Positions 8,602 to 17,091 of a DNA stretch of 52,689 nucleotides are shown here, one piece after another; the stretch's first letter is position 1, and each line of letters starts with the position of its first letter. The stretch spans positions 1 to 52,689 of the forward strand of contig DKYS01000055.1 of NCBI GenBank assembly GCA_002493395.1, in the 5' to 3' direction. The position numbers and the translations under genes were made by a program. Source of the stretch: Turicibacter sp. UBA7094. GTDB taxonomy: Bacteria; Bacillota_I; Bacilli_A; MOL361; Turicibacteraceae. The notes under the pieces were generated by a model. That model had not been told where the DNA came from, made no database searches, and worked only from the letters and a program-made list of their open reading frames with translations.

Positions 8602-9624
8602 CTATTTATATAAATCAGACATGATTCGAGCGACCTGTTCTAACAGAGGAATAATCTTACGATATTCCATTCGAGTTGGACCTAAAACAGCAATCTTACC
8701 AAACTCATATTCATTAATTTGATAAGGAACTGTAATTAAGGTACAATCTTCCATCGCCTTGATTTCGTTTTCTTGTCCAATTTTAACCGTTAATTGGTGG
8801 CTATCTTCATCGGCTTCTATCACTTTAACAATTTCATCGGCTTCTATCATATTAAATAAATGATACGCTTTATCTAAATCGTTAAATTCAGGTTGTTTTA
8901 AAATATTTGACTTCCCGCTTAAAATATAATTATGTTGATTTAAAGACTGCGTTAAAAGCTGTAACATTGCATACATAATTTCCTCTTTGTATGAAACAAA
9001 ATCATGCAGTTGGTTTTCAAAGCTTTCTGTCAACTTTTCTTGAACCCGTCCGATGTATTCACCTACTAATAATTCATCAAGCGCCTTAATGATCGTCTCC
9101 ATTCTTGACATTTCCATCTCCTCAGGCAACGTCACGGTTCGACTTTCAACATGTCCTTGATCGGTAATTAAAACAAATACCGCTTGGCGATTTGAAATCG
9201 GGACAAATTGAATCTTCTTCACCCGACTATAGTCTCGAGAGGGACCTAGCAAGATGGACGTATAATTAGTTAAACTAGATAATAGGCGTACCGCCTCTTT
9301 TATCGTCGTTTCGCGCTCAAATTGTTTTTGTTCTAACAATTGTTTAAATATTCCTACCTCTGGTGTCGTTTCTATTCGTTCTTGATTAACAATATAATCT
9401 ACATAATAACGATAACCTTTTTGACTAGGCACCCGTCCACTTGATGTATGAGTTTTCTCAATAAATCCTAAATCCTCTAAGTCTGCCATATCATTACGGA
9501 TAGTAGCAGCTGAGAAATTTAACTCTTCCTTTTTAGAAAGGACCCTAGAACCAACCGGCTGTGCAGTCTGTATGAACTCTTCTACAATTGCTTTTAAAAC
9601 TAATATCTGTCGTCCTGTGAGCAA
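8602..9624 (-). CDS. hrcA: Heat-inducible transcription repressor HrcA
   Basis: HrcA is a repressor that binds CIRCE operators and silences class I heat-shock genes. The 340-aa protein has an N-terminal winged helix (RVLSKKEELNFSAATIRNDM, about residues 38-57, and SSGRVPSQKGYRYYVD just after). A GAF-like dimerisation/regulatory region follows. I start it at the TTG at 9624 (MLTGRQILVLK, as in other HrcA proteins), with AAAGAGGTG about 7 bases upstream. A longer frame from a GTG at 9645 would begin inside the CIRCE operator and would place the ribosome binding site inside the gene. Two CIRCE sites upstream imply self-repression. Confidence 0.95.
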   Translation of the reverse strand: MLTGRQILVLKAIVEEFIQTAQPVGSRVLSKKEELNFSAATIRNDMADLEDLGFIEKTHTSSGRVPSQKGYRYYVDYIVNQERIETTPEVGIFKQLLEQKQFERETTIKEAVRLLSSLTNYTSILLGPSRDYSRVKKIQFVPISNRQAVFVLITDQGHVESRTVTLPEEMEMSRMETIIKALDELLVGEYIGRVQEKLTESFENQLHDFVSYKEEIMYAMLQLLTQSLNQHNYILSGKSNILKQPEFNDLDKAYHLFNMIEADEIVKVIEADEDSHQLTVKIGQENEIKAMEDCTLITVPYQINEYEFGKIAVLGPTRMEYRKIIPLLEQVARIMSDLYK

Positions 9625-9638
9625 TGTAAACACCTCTT

Positions 9639-9665
9639 TTAGCACTCTTTATCATCAAGTGCTAA
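9639..9665. promoter_or_regulatory. CIRCE operator 1 (HrcA site), downstream of the -10
   Basis: The inverted repeat is TTAGCACTC-N9-AAGTGCTAA, matching the CIRCE consensus TTAGCACTC-N9-GAGTGCTAA except for one base. It lies between the hrcA -10 and its ribosome binding site. Confidence 0.95.
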
Positions 9666-9669
9666 TACA

Positions 9670-9698
9670 ATTATATCCGTTCTTATTAGCACTGTCAA
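9670..9698 (-). promoter_or_regulatory. Sigma-A promoter of the hrcA-grpE-dnaK-dnaJ operon
   Basis: On the minus strand TTGACA (9693-9698) and TATAAT (9670-9675) are both perfect and are separated by exactly 17 bases. The -35 lies inside CIRCE operator 2 and the start region inside or next to operator 1. Confidence 0.93.
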
Positions 9699-9712
9699 CA
9701 ACCTAGTGCTAA
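9686..9712. promoter_or_regulatory. CIRCE operator 2 (HrcA site), overlapping the -35
   Basis: The inverted repeat TTAGCACTG-N9-TAGTGCTAA is a CIRCE with one changed base in each half-site; the changed bases are outermost to the spacer. It covers the -35 hexamer of the hrcA promoter. Confidence 0.88.
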
Positions 9713-9772
9713 TTTTTTTATTTTTTCTTTCTCCTTGTAAATTGGCTCCTTCCCCTATCTCTTTAAACGCAA

Positions 9773-9809
9773 AAAAAAGAGGCTACTTCTTAAGTATATC
9801 CTCTTTTTT
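9773..9809 (-). terminator. Intrinsic terminator after trxA
   Basis: A 10-bp perfect stem (aaaaaagagg at 9773-9782, cctctttttt at 9800-9809) has a short inner stem (act/agt) and T-runs on both sides. It lies 9 bases past the trxA stop and isolates trxA from the hrcA promoter. Confidence 0.85.
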
Positions 9810-9817
9810 CATTTTTA

Positions 9818-10132
9818 TTATTTATTTGTTTCAATTAATGATAATAATGACGCTTTCGGTTGAAATCCTACTGTTTGTTGAATCGCTTGACCATCTTTAA
9901 ATAAAATTAATGTTGGAATTGACATGACTTGGTATTCCGCCGCCACTTCCTTACAATGGTCCACATTGACTTTTACCACTTTAGCTGTCTTCTCAACCTC
10001 TTGTGCTAACTCGTCTAAAACAGGCGCGATCATTTTACATGGTCCACACCAATCTGCATAAAAATCAACTAGCACTAATCCATCTGCAATTTCATTAGCA
10101 AATGATTCTTCTGTCGCATGAATAACTGACAT
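9818..10132 (-). CDS. trxA: Thioredoxin
   Basis: This small cytoplasmic disulfide reductase has 104 aa, the full thioredoxin length. The redox motif WCGPC is at residues 28-32, preceded by VLVDFYAD. The cis-proline loop is MSIPTLILF, and the C-terminal GFQPK replaces the more common GxxxK. It stands as a single-gene unit with its own promoter and terminator. Confidence 0.96.
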   Translation of the reverse strand: MSVIHATEESFANEIADGLVLVDFYADWCGPCKMIAPVLDELAQEVEKTAKVVKVNVDHCKEVAAEYQVMSIPTLILFKDGQAIQQTVGFQPKASLLSLIETNK

Positions 10133-10167
10133 TTCTATTCCTCCTTTTATCTTTCTTTCTAAAATCT

Positions 10168-10195
10168 AGTATAACATATTCCCATGAAATTACAA
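10168..10195 (-). promoter_or_regulatory. Candidate sigma-A promoter of trxA
   Basis: The minus strand has TTGTAA (10190-10195) and TATACT (10168-10173) separated by 16 bases, about 35 bases before the trxA start codon. Confidence 0.55.
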
Positions 10196-10387
10196 ACACC
10201 TTGCACTTCCTTTCCTAGTATCCCACATTTTTTTCATTCTATCCTTCCCTTCCGTAGATCCCTGTGCTTAGACAGACGGGGAGGATTTCTAGATGATGTC
10301 TCTCTCTTTTTAACCCTATCGCCCTAAACCAACTGATCCTCTCCTTTTTAAAAAGAAAGAAGACGCTCTTTATAACCTATCCCCTAC

Positions 10388-10417
10388 TTGACACTCTGTC
10401 TCATTGCCCCTTAAAAT
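10388..10417 (+). promoter_or_regulatory. Sigma-A promoter of the GNAT gene
   Basis: TTGACA at 10388-10393 and TAAAAT at 10412-10417 are separated by 18 bases. The start of transcription would fall about 20 bases before the gene's start codon, which fits the chosen ATG. Confidence 0.75.
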
Positions 10418-10445
10418 GACTTTAAACAAGAATGGAGGAAAGAAG

Positions 10446-10886
10446 ATGCTAACTTTTACAGCAATAACAGAAAATGATATTCATGAATTAGCCCAACTCT
10501 TTATCGAAACCTTTAATGCAAATCCTTGGAACGAACATTGGACGACCCAAACAGCTGAAAAAAGGCTATCACAAATGATTCATGTTGAATCTTTCTTTGG
10601 TTTAAAGGCCTTTGATCAAGGGAAATTATGCGGATTGATTCTTGGTTGCTTCGAACAATACGATAACGGTCCAAATTTTTACCTACGAGAGTTTTGTGTT
10701 AAAAACACCTTACAAGGAAAGGGAATCGGAACTGCTATCTTAAAAAACCTTGAAGAACACCTCATTCAAAAAGACGTAAAAGAAATTTATTTGTGCACCG
10801 CTAGAAAGAGTACTGCTGAACTTTTTTACAAAAAACATCATTATCAAGAAGATCAACAACTCTGTCTTCTATCTAAATCACTTTAA
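10446..10886 (+). CDS. GNAT family N-acetyltransferase
   Basis: This is a 146-aa acetyl-CoA-dependent acetyltransferase whose substrate cannot be told from sequence. The fold signature is motif A, REFCVKNTLQGKGIGTAIL (about residues 82-100), with the Q-G-K-G-I-G-T acetyl-CoA pyrophosphate loop. A C-terminal segment contains the conserved Tyr (ELFYKKHHYQ). The start is the ATG at 10446, preceded by ggagg 7 bases upstream. A longer frame beginning at 10404 would overlap the promoter. The gene is monocistronic, on the plus strand, with its own terminator. Confidence 0.88.
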   Translation: MLTFTAITENDIHELAQLFIETFNANPWNEHWTTQTAEKRLSQMIHVESFFGLKAFDQGKLCGLILGCFEQYDNGPNFYLREFCVKNTLQGKGIGTAILKNLEEHLIQKDVKEIYLCTARKSTAELFYKKHHYQEDQQLCLLSKSL

Positions 10887-10894
10887 TCGACTTC

Positions 10895-10932
10895 AAAAAA
10901 GAGGTTTGAAACTTAGTTCCAAACCTCTTTTT
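10895..10932 (+). terminator. Intrinsic terminator after the GNAT gene
   Basis: A 13-bp stem (aaaaagaggtttg / caaacctcttttt) has a short A/T-rich loop and is followed by T-rich sequence, 9 bases past the stop codon. A-runs on the left arm could also make it work from the minus strand. Confidence 0.85.
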
Positions 10933-10986
10933 CTTTATTTTTAAACAAATGACCTCTCTTTTTAAATATCCAAGCAACATTCTCTA

Positions 10987-11042
10987 TAAAAGAGTGCTCC
11001 TGTCATCTTAATTTTTAATACAAACGACAGGGGACACTTTTA
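10987..11042 (-). terminator. Imperfect hairpin, possible mutS2 terminator
   Basis: The arms taaaagagtgctcctgtc (10987-11004) and gacaggggacactttta (11026-11042) pair with interruptions, and a short T-run follows on the minus strand. It lies about 75 bases past the mutS2 stop. No better terminator is visible there. Confidence 0.4.
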
Positions 11043-11114
11043 TCAAAAGACTATTTAATTTTTAACCTTATTAACTCATGATTATTCCCATTTAAAAACT
11101 GGGAATTATTCCTC

Positions 11115-13460
11115 TTATTTTAATTCCACAACAGTCGCCCCAGTTCCACCTTCTCCGGCTCCTCCAAATCTAAATGAGGCAACGTGTTTATTTTGTTTTA
11201 AATACTTGTGAACCCCTTGACGAAGAGCCCCGGTTCCATGACCGTGAATAATCGTCACCGTTTGATATCCTGCTAACAGGACTTCATCCATATACTTATC
11301 CAAACGCAACATCGCATCCTCATAACGTTCGCCACGTAAATCAAGTTGAATTCCAACATCCGTTCGGCGTTTATGAATCATTTTTCCTTTACCTGAATCT
11401 TTTTTCTTCACGGATTTACGTAAATATTCAAGATCATCTTCCTTAATATTCACTTTCATCATTCCTAATTGAACCATCCACTCGCCATTTTTCGTTTTCT
11501 CAAGGAGTTCCCCTTGACGATTAAGTGAAAGGACCATCACTTCATCGCCTGATTTCAATGGAGCCTTGTTACGCGCCTTGCGTTTAAACTGTTCAGCTTG
11601 TTTGGCCTCTGATGCTTTTAAGGCTGTTAATTTTTCTGTTAATTCATGGTCTTTTAAGCTTAAATCCGCATCCTTTTTCGCTTGACGTAAATCAGCAACA
11701 ATTTGCTCAGCTTCTTCTTTAGCCTGACGGATATTTTCAAACGCCTCTTTTTTTATTTGTTCTAAAACTTTCTCACGCTCAGCCTCAAATTTAGCAATTT
11801 TACGTTCATAGTCTTGGCGCATCGCTTCAACTTCTTGATTCTGTTGCTGAAGCTGTTGAATTTCTTGATCTAACTGTAATCCACGGTCTTCCAGTTTAGT
11901 AATCAAATCCGTTAATTCTGTTTTCGTAGTCTCCACTCGTGCTCTTGCAGCTTCCAAAATAGCTTCTTTTAATCCTAAACGTTTCGAAATTTCAAAGGCG
12001 TTCGAGCGTCCAGGCACCCCGACCAATAATCGATAAGTTGGTGACAACGTTTCAATATTAAATTCAACTGAGGCATTAATTACATCATCACACTCATAAG
12101 CATATGCTTTTAGTTCTGGATAGTGAGAGGTCGCAATGGTTCTTGCCCCCCTGACCTTTACATAATCTAAAATGGAAATAGCTAAAGACGCCCCCTCTTT
12201 TGGATCTGTTCCTGCCCCTAATTCATCAAATAAGATTAAACTATTCACCGTCAATCGTTCCATAATGCGAACAATATTTGTCATATGCGATGAAAACGTC
12301 GATAAACTCTGTTCAATACTTTGTTCATCGCCAATATCGGCAAAGATATGATCAAAAATAGCAAGTTGTGACGATGGATGTGCCGGAATTAAAAGACCTG
12401 CTTGTGCCATTAAAGTTAATAACCCCACCGTTTTTAACGTCACTGTTTTCCCCCCTGTATTGGGTCCAGTAATGACGATGGTCGTATATTCATCCCCTAA
12501 TTCAATATCATTTGCAACAACGACTCGTGGATCGATTAAAGGATGTCTTGCACCAACAAGACGAATAATCCCTTTCTGATTCATCGTTGGACGCACCCCA
12601 TTCATCAGTCGGGCATACTTCCCTTTAGCAAACATAAAATCGATTTCACCTAACACGTCCACATTAACAGCTAACGCATCCACAAATTTTTTCACCTCTT
12701 CGGTGAGGACTCGTAAAATGCGTTCAATTTCTCGGCGCTCTTCTACATGAAATTCTTGTAACTTATTATTTAAATCAACCACTTCTTTTGGTTCAATGAA
12801 ATACGTATTTCCTGAAGAAGATTGGTCATGAATCGTCCCACCAAACGTATTTTTAGCCTCTGCTCGAACAGGAACGACGTAACGTTCATTTCGAATCGTG
12901 ATAATCCCATCTGTTAACTTATTGCGACGCTCAGAGACGACGTGATTTAATTTTTCTTTAATTCGGCTCTCCGTACTTTGAATCGAACGTCGAATCGAGC
13001 GAAGCTCAGATGACGCACTATCTAGAACATATCCTGTTTCATCAATGCAATCATTAATCGCAGTTTGTAGGCGATTTAATGAAACCAAGCTATCGACGTA
13101 AGAGCGAAAAATTGGTGCTTCTACCTTAATCTCCGTTAATCGTTCGGCAAAAGACTTCAATTGAGAAACAGCATATAATAATCGACTAATACTTAAAAGT
13201 TCAGGTGCACTCAACATGGCTGAAATCTTAGCCCGTTTAATCGCCCCTGTAATATCACTCACACCACCGAGCGGTGCCTCACCAAGTGCTAAAATAATCT
13301 TTAATGCCTCATCTGACTGATTTAAAGCGTACTCTACTTGTTTTTCATTCGTCGTTGGCATTAAATGCTCTAATCGATTGAGTCCCAATGACGAGGCGCA
13401 TAATGGCTCAATCGCCTGTTTAATCTTATAAAATTCCAATATCTGAATGGCCTGTTTCAT
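11115..13460 (-). CDS. mutS2: Endonuclease MutS2 / ribosome-collision splitting factor (RqcU)
   Basis: This MutS-like ATPase lacks the mismatch-recognition domain. In Bacillus the family is reported to act on collided ribosomes and also to suppress recombination. The 781-aa protein has an N-terminal core/lever region. The ATPase has Walker A GPNTGGKTVTLKT near residue 335, the Walker B region LILFDELGAGTDP and a switch region IATSHYPELK. A long Glu/Lys/Gln-rich coiled coil follows (about 510-640). The C-terminal Smr nuclease domain reads LDLRGERYEDAM then IIHGHGTGALRQGV. Length and order of domains are standard. Confidence 0.95.
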   Translation of the reverse strand: MKQAIQILEFYKIKQAIEPLCASSLGLNRLEHLMPTTNEKQVEYALNQSDEALKIILALGEAPLGGVSDITGAIKRAKISAMLSAPELLSISRLLYAVSQLKSFAERLTEIKVEAPIFRSYVDSLVSLNRLQTAINDCIDETGYVLDSASSELRSIRRSIQSTESRIKEKLNHVVSERRNKLTDGIITIRNERYVVPVRAEAKNTFGGTIHDQSSSGNTYFIEPKEVVDLNNKLQEFHVEERREIERILRVLTEEVKKFVDALAVNVDVLGEIDFMFAKGKYARLMNGVRPTMNQKGIIRLVGARHPLIDPRVVVANDIELGDEYTTIVITGPNTGGKTVTLKTVGLLTLMAQAGLLIPAHPSSQLAIFDHIFADIGDEQSIEQSLSTFSSHMTNIVRIMERLTVNSLILFDELGAGTDPKEGASLAISILDYVKVRGARTIATSHYPELKAYAYECDDVINASVEFNIETLSPTYRLLVGVPGRSNAFEISKRLGLKEAILEAARARVETTKTELTDLITKLEDRGLQLDQEIQQLQQQNQEVEAMRQDYERKIAKFEAEREKVLEQIKKEAFENIRQAKEEAEQIVADLRQAKKDADLSLKDHELTEKLTALKASEAKQAEQFKRKARNKAPLKSGDEVMVLSLNRQGELLEKTKNGEWMVQLGMMKVNIKEDDLEYLRKSVKKKDSGKGKMIHKRRTDVGIQLDLRGERYEDAMLRLDKYMDEVLLAGYQTVTIIHGHGTGALRQGVHKYLKQNKHVASFRFGGAGEGGTGATVVELK

Positions 13461-13865
13461 TCATCTCACTCCAACTGCCTAAAAAATGCAAAATTTTTAA
13501 CGATGTTATTTTATCATAAATCTTCCTAAAAACATAGTCATCTCTAAAATCGATGATCCATCTTGCAAAGAATCCTCCCCCTTTGTGAATAGATTTAAAT
13601 CTCTCACCCCAAATCTAGACTCGCTTTTATCCCCCTAGCTCTTTTTCCCCACATTCACACCTTATCCTAAAGAACAATTGAAATCTTTTTTAACAGAGAT
13701 AGAATCCCCTTCAATTAAGGATAAAAAACTATTCTTAGTTTACCCTATTTTAACGTTTTCATGCGTACCCCCCTATTCTGATTAACTAAAAAGGATATTT
13801 TCATAGGAAACCCTGATTATTTCTGCTAAAATCATAGAAGGAACTTAAGAAAGGTTGGTGAGTCA
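13461..13865. other. Divergent intergenic region between mutS2 and rnhC
   Basis: This AT-rich stretch of 405 bases has no coding frame I can support. It must hold the promoters of both flanking genes. Candidate -10 hexamers are TAAAAT on the plus strand at 13827-13832 (for rnhC) and GATAAAAT on the minus strand near 13509-13516 (for mutS2). Neither has a convincing -35. Confidence 0.5.
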
Positions 13866-14777
13866 ATGGCCACAATAACATTAACGGTCTCACAAAAAAC
13901 ATTAGAAAATATGTATCAACACTACGCAACACAAATTATCAAAATTCCAAATCACACCCTCTTTCAAGCGAAAACAGCCCATTGTACGATTACTGCTTAC
14001 CTGAGCAAAAAAGTGGTCTTTCAAGGAAAATCACCTGAATTAGAAGCTACAAAATGGGAATCTTCACTTCAATCACCTTCAAAATCTACACCCGCTCTGT
14101 CTAAATTACCCGCCCAAATTGCCAGACTAAGCGCCGTCGGATGTGATGAAGTTGGCACAGGAGATTACTTTGGACCTCTTGTCGTTTGTTGTGCCTACGT
14201 CCCACAAGATAAAATTTCACAACTTCACTCCATCGGAATTAAGGACTCCAAAATGTTAAAAGATAGCGAAATCTGTCAACTAGCCGAGCAAATAGAGCCT
14301 TTTATCAACCACCAAGTTCTCATTCTTCCTAACCAAAAATACAATGAAATGGTCGATAGGGGCATGAATGCAAATGCAATCAAAGCGTTCTTACACAATC
14401 AGGCTTTAATAAAATTAACCGCTAATCTTAACCCTTACCCCGATTATCTCATCATGGATGAGTTTGTTAATGAACGTAAATACTTTGACTACTTACACCA
14501 ACTCCCTAAAAAGCCCTCTATTGTAAAAGAGAACCTCTACTTTATTCAAAAGGGAGAATCCGTTCATGTCGCCGTGGCAGCTGCCTCAATCTTAGCACGT
14601 GCTTCGTTCGTTAAATACATGAATATAATGAGTAAAAAAATAAACTTTGACTTACCAAAAGGAGCTGGAAATCCGGTTGATTTAGCAGGACGTCGTCTCA
14701 TTAAACAGATAGGTAAAGAACAATTTAAAGATTTAACCAAATGGCACTTTGCTAATACTAAAAAAATAGTAAAGTAA
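13866..14777 (+). CDS. rnhC: Ribonuclease HIII
   Basis: RNase HIII cleaves the RNA strand of RNA/DNA hybrids. The 303-aa protein has the N-terminal TBP-like substrate-binding domain of RNase HIII (about 1-75). The RNase HII-type catalytic domain follows, with VGCDEVGTGDYFGP at residues 91-104 giving the D94-E95 pair. Further acidic sites lie in GIKDSKML and LIMDEFVN. The gene is convergent with the rhomboid gene and shares its terminator. Confidence 0.95.
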   Translation: MATITLTVSQKTLENMYQHYATQIIKIPNHTLFQAKTAHCTITAYLSKKVVFQGKSPELEATKWESSLQSPSKSTPALSKLPAQIARLSAVGCDEVGTGDYFGPLVVCCAYVPQDKISQLHSIGIKDSKMLKDSEICQLAEQIEPFINHQVLILPNQKYNEMVDRGMNANAIKAFLHNQALIKLTANLNPYPDYLIMDEFVNERKYFDYLHQLPKKPSIVKENLYFIQKGESVHVAVAAASILARASFVKYMNIMSKKINFDLPKGAGNPVDLAGRRLIKQIGKEQFKDLTKWHFANTKKIVK

Positions 14778-14780
14778 TCA

Positions 14781-14808
14781 AAAAAAGTTCGCATCGGCGA
14801 ACTTTTTT
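14781..14808. terminator. Bidirectional terminator between rnhC and the rhomboid gene
   Basis: A 12-bp perfect stem (aaaaaagttcgc at 14781-14792, gcgaactttttt at 14797-14808, loop atcg) carries A/T runs on both sides. It lies 3 bases past the rnhC stop and directly before the minus-strand rhomboid stop, so it can end both convergent transcripts. Confidence 0.92.
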
Positions 14809-16089
14809 TTATGGTTGAAACAGCTGATTTAAATCTAGATGTAACGTTTCATTAAATTTTTCTAATTTTTCTAACTGTTGGGTTTGATAGTAATAGGCAA
14901 CTACCGCACGATTGTACGCACGATAATCTGTCTGTTCTGTTAATGTTGCGCCTCGATGGAGAAGTCCCGTAATCAACATTAGCACGGTTGCGCCTGCTAA
15001 AAGCGTCCTTGAAAAATAATAGGGCTGTTTAGGTAACCCTAAAATACTCGCAATTAAAAAACCGCCTATAAAACCACCTAAATGACCATAGACATCAATC
15101 CCTGGTTCTAAAATCACCCAAAAAATAGAGAAAGCTAAAATAGGAAACACGAGCGTCCGAACAAAGTGCATGAAAATTTTACGTTGTTCAATCCCTAAAA
15201 ATAAAACAGCTCCTAATAACCCGTAGGCAACTGTCGATGCACCAATTGAAAGTCCATCAACAAACGCATAACTACATAAATTACCTAAAATAGCCGATCC
15301 TACGATTAAAATGGCTGTTCGCCACCATCCTAGGACATGCTCAACCATTCGACCAAATTGATAAATAAAAACGACATTAAATAGTAGATGCATTAAATCA
15401 AAATGTAAAAAAGTGGAGGTTAATAGATGCCCATACTCACCCGCTGCAATCAATGGGTTATACTTCGCTCCATAATCGATGGCGATTGGAATAAGCCAAT
15501 CACGAAGGGGCTGAAATTGCAAAAACACAAAAATCGCGATTAAAGCAAGTAAAAAAACATACGTCACCGTCGAACGTGTCTGAAACATTAACATTTGCTT
15601 AAGATTCAGGGCCTTCTCCTTGGTTGAATCGTGCATTTGTTCCATCACTTGTGCCATCGGTTGATCCAGTTGTGCTGAAACTAACCGTGGGAATAGGTAT
15701 TTTAACTCCTCATTTTCTTTAAGATCATTAACCTGATTCACTTGAATCACTTTTAGATAATGACGATTAGTGTTTAAAATAGATGGATTCATAGGCTGGA
15801 CATTTAGAATAAGCACATTAAGTCGTCTCATTAAGTAGCGGCGACGAAGGCGTGAACGGATAACATCAACTTGTCTTAACAGCTGGGCCGCTTGCTCCTC
15901 ATTAAAAATACTTCGTTGATTTAGATAAATGAGTTGTACGGTTGGATGGGATAAATTTTCTAACCAAATATCCCGTTCATTTCCAACATATACATAATTC
16001 TCTTCCGACATGAAATAATGAACAACATTCATAGCCAGTTCACTTTTAATTTCTATACGGATTTCTTTCATCACACCTCGGTTAGTCAT
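14809..16089 (-). CDS. Rhomboid family intramembrane serine protease (GluP/YqgP-like)
   Basis: This membrane protease of 426 aa has a soluble N-terminal domain of about 170 residues, rich in Arg and Gln, followed by about six to seven membrane segments starting near residue 173. Rhomboid hallmarks are the loop HLLTSTFLHFDLMHLLFN (221-238), the catalytic Ser285 in GASTVAYGLLG and the catalytic His336 in VYGHLGGFIGG. The usual glycine after the serine (GxSG) is threonine here. The start is uncertain: ATG at 16089 or the internal ATG of MKEIRIE, 6 residues later; both have AGGTG-like sites. It starts 11 bases after the rluD stop, so the two are likely co-transcribed. Its substrate is unknown. 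Confidence 0.88.
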   Translation of the reverse strand: MTNRGVMKEIRIEIKSELAMNVVHYFMSEENYVYVGNERDIWLENLSHPTVQLIYLNQRSIFNEEQAAQLLRQVDVIRSRLRRRYLMRRLNVLILNVQPMNPSILNTNRHYLKVIQVNQVNDLKENEELKYLFPRLVSAQLDQPMAQVMEQMHDSTKEKALNLKQMLMFQTRSTVTYVFLLALIAIFVFLQFQPLRDWLIPIAIDYGAKYNPLIAAGEYGHLLTSTFLHFDLMHLLFNVVFIYQFGRMVEHVLGWWRTAILIVGSAILGNLCSYAFVDGLSIGASTVAYGLLGAVLFLGIEQRKIFMHFVRTLVFPILAFSIFWVILEPGIDVYGHLGGFIGGFLIASILGLPKQPYYFSRTLLAGATVLMLITGLLHRGATLTEQTDYRAYNRAVVAYYYQTQQLEKLEKFNETLHLDLNQLFQP

Positions 16090-16100
16090 CTCATCATCAC

Positions 16101-17015
16101 CTATCCTAATTTTTCAAGACTCTCAAGTGCTTCTTCAAAATAAGAAGGAAGGGGAGCTGAGAATTCTAAATACTGCCCTGTTTTCGGATGATCAAATCCT
16201 AAAATAGCAGCATGTAAAAATTGTCCCCACTCACTATGAATTGTTTTTCGTGGGCCATATTGCGGATCCCCTGCTAATGGATAGCCAATATACTTCATAT
16301 GGACTCGAATCTGATGAGTGCGCCCGGTCTCTAAACGACATTCAATTAACGTGAAATTTTTAAAGCGTTGCAACACTTTAAAATGAGTCACCGCATGTTT
16401 GCCTCCCTCAATGACGGTCATTTTTTTTCTATCTTTTGGGTCTCGCCCAATTGGTGCATCAACGGTTCCATTGTCATGTGGAATTTCACCGTGAACAAGG
16501 GCAATATAACGGCGTGTCACTGTTTTCTCAACTAATTGATTAACGAGAGATTCATGCGCTAAATCACTTTTAGCGACCATTAAAAGTCCTGATGTATCTT
16601 TATCAATTCGATGCACAATTCCCGGGCGTAACACCCCATTAATTCCTGATAAATTCTTAGCCTGAGCCATAAGTCCATTGACAAGTGTTCCGCTCATACT
16701 TCCAGGTGCTGGATGAACAACCATTCCTGATGGCTTATTCACTACAAGGACATCATCGTCCTCATAGACAATATCTAAATCCATTTCTTCTGGAATCACA
16801 TCTAGGGCTTCTGGTTCCGGAATGGTCACCTGAATTTGATCATTTACGCGACATTTATAGTTTGCCTTTTCTACTTTTTCATTGATTAGCACCTGTTTAT
16901 CCTTAATTAACTGTTGAATATATGAGCGTGATAAATCACTAAAGAGTTCACTCAACACTTTATCTAAACGAACACCTGCTAACTCTTCTGGTACGATTAC
17001 TAATTCTTGTTCCAT
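16101..17015 (-). CDS. RluD-type 23S rRNA pseudouridine synthase (YlyB-like)
   Basis: This RluA/RluD-family enzyme probably makes pseudouridines in 23S rRNA. It has an N-terminal S4 RNA-binding domain (VRLDKVLSELFSDLSRSYIQ) and the catalytic motif GIVHRIDKDTSGLLMVAK, which holds the essential Asp. Other family motifs are VVNKPSGMVVHPAPG and TGRTHQIRVHMKYIGYPLAGD. I start it at the ATG at 17015 (MEQELVIVPEE, 304 aa) because a GGAAAGGA site precedes it and family members begin there; a longer frame adds 11 unconserved residues. The lspA-ylyB neighbourhood is as in Bacillus. The exact target uridines cannot be deduced. Confidence 0.92.
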   Translation of the reverse strand: MEQELVIVPEELAGVRLDKVLSELFSDLSRSYIQQLIKDKQVLINEKVEKANYKCRVNDQIQVTIPEPEALDVIPEEMDLDIVYEDDDVLVVNKPSGMVVHPAPGSMSGTLVNGLMAQAKNLSGINGVLRPGIVHRIDKDTSGLLMVAKSDLAHESLVNQLVEKTVTRRYIALVHGEIPHDNGTVDAPIGRDPKDRKKMTVIEGGKHAVTHFKVLQRFKNFTLIECRLETGRTHQIRVHMKYIGYPLAGDPQYGPRKTIHSEWGQFLHAAILGFDHPKTGQYLEFSAPLPSYFEEALESLEKLG

Positions 17016-17091
17016 CAATTGCACATCCTTTCCGTAAAACAGAACCACCCTTTTTCTCCTATCATCCCTTCTTTTTAATTAAAAAATTCAT

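Larger units (their letters stand above)
10133..10445. other. Divergent intergenic region between trxA and the GNAT gene
   Basis: Beyond the trxA promoter on one side and the GNAT promoter on the other, bases 10200-10387 hold no reading frame, RNA motif or strong hairpin that I can support. Confidence 0.6.

Noticed and set aside
11083..11106. attccca/tgggaat hairpin after mutS2
   Set aside because: The stem is short and lacks a T-run in either direction.
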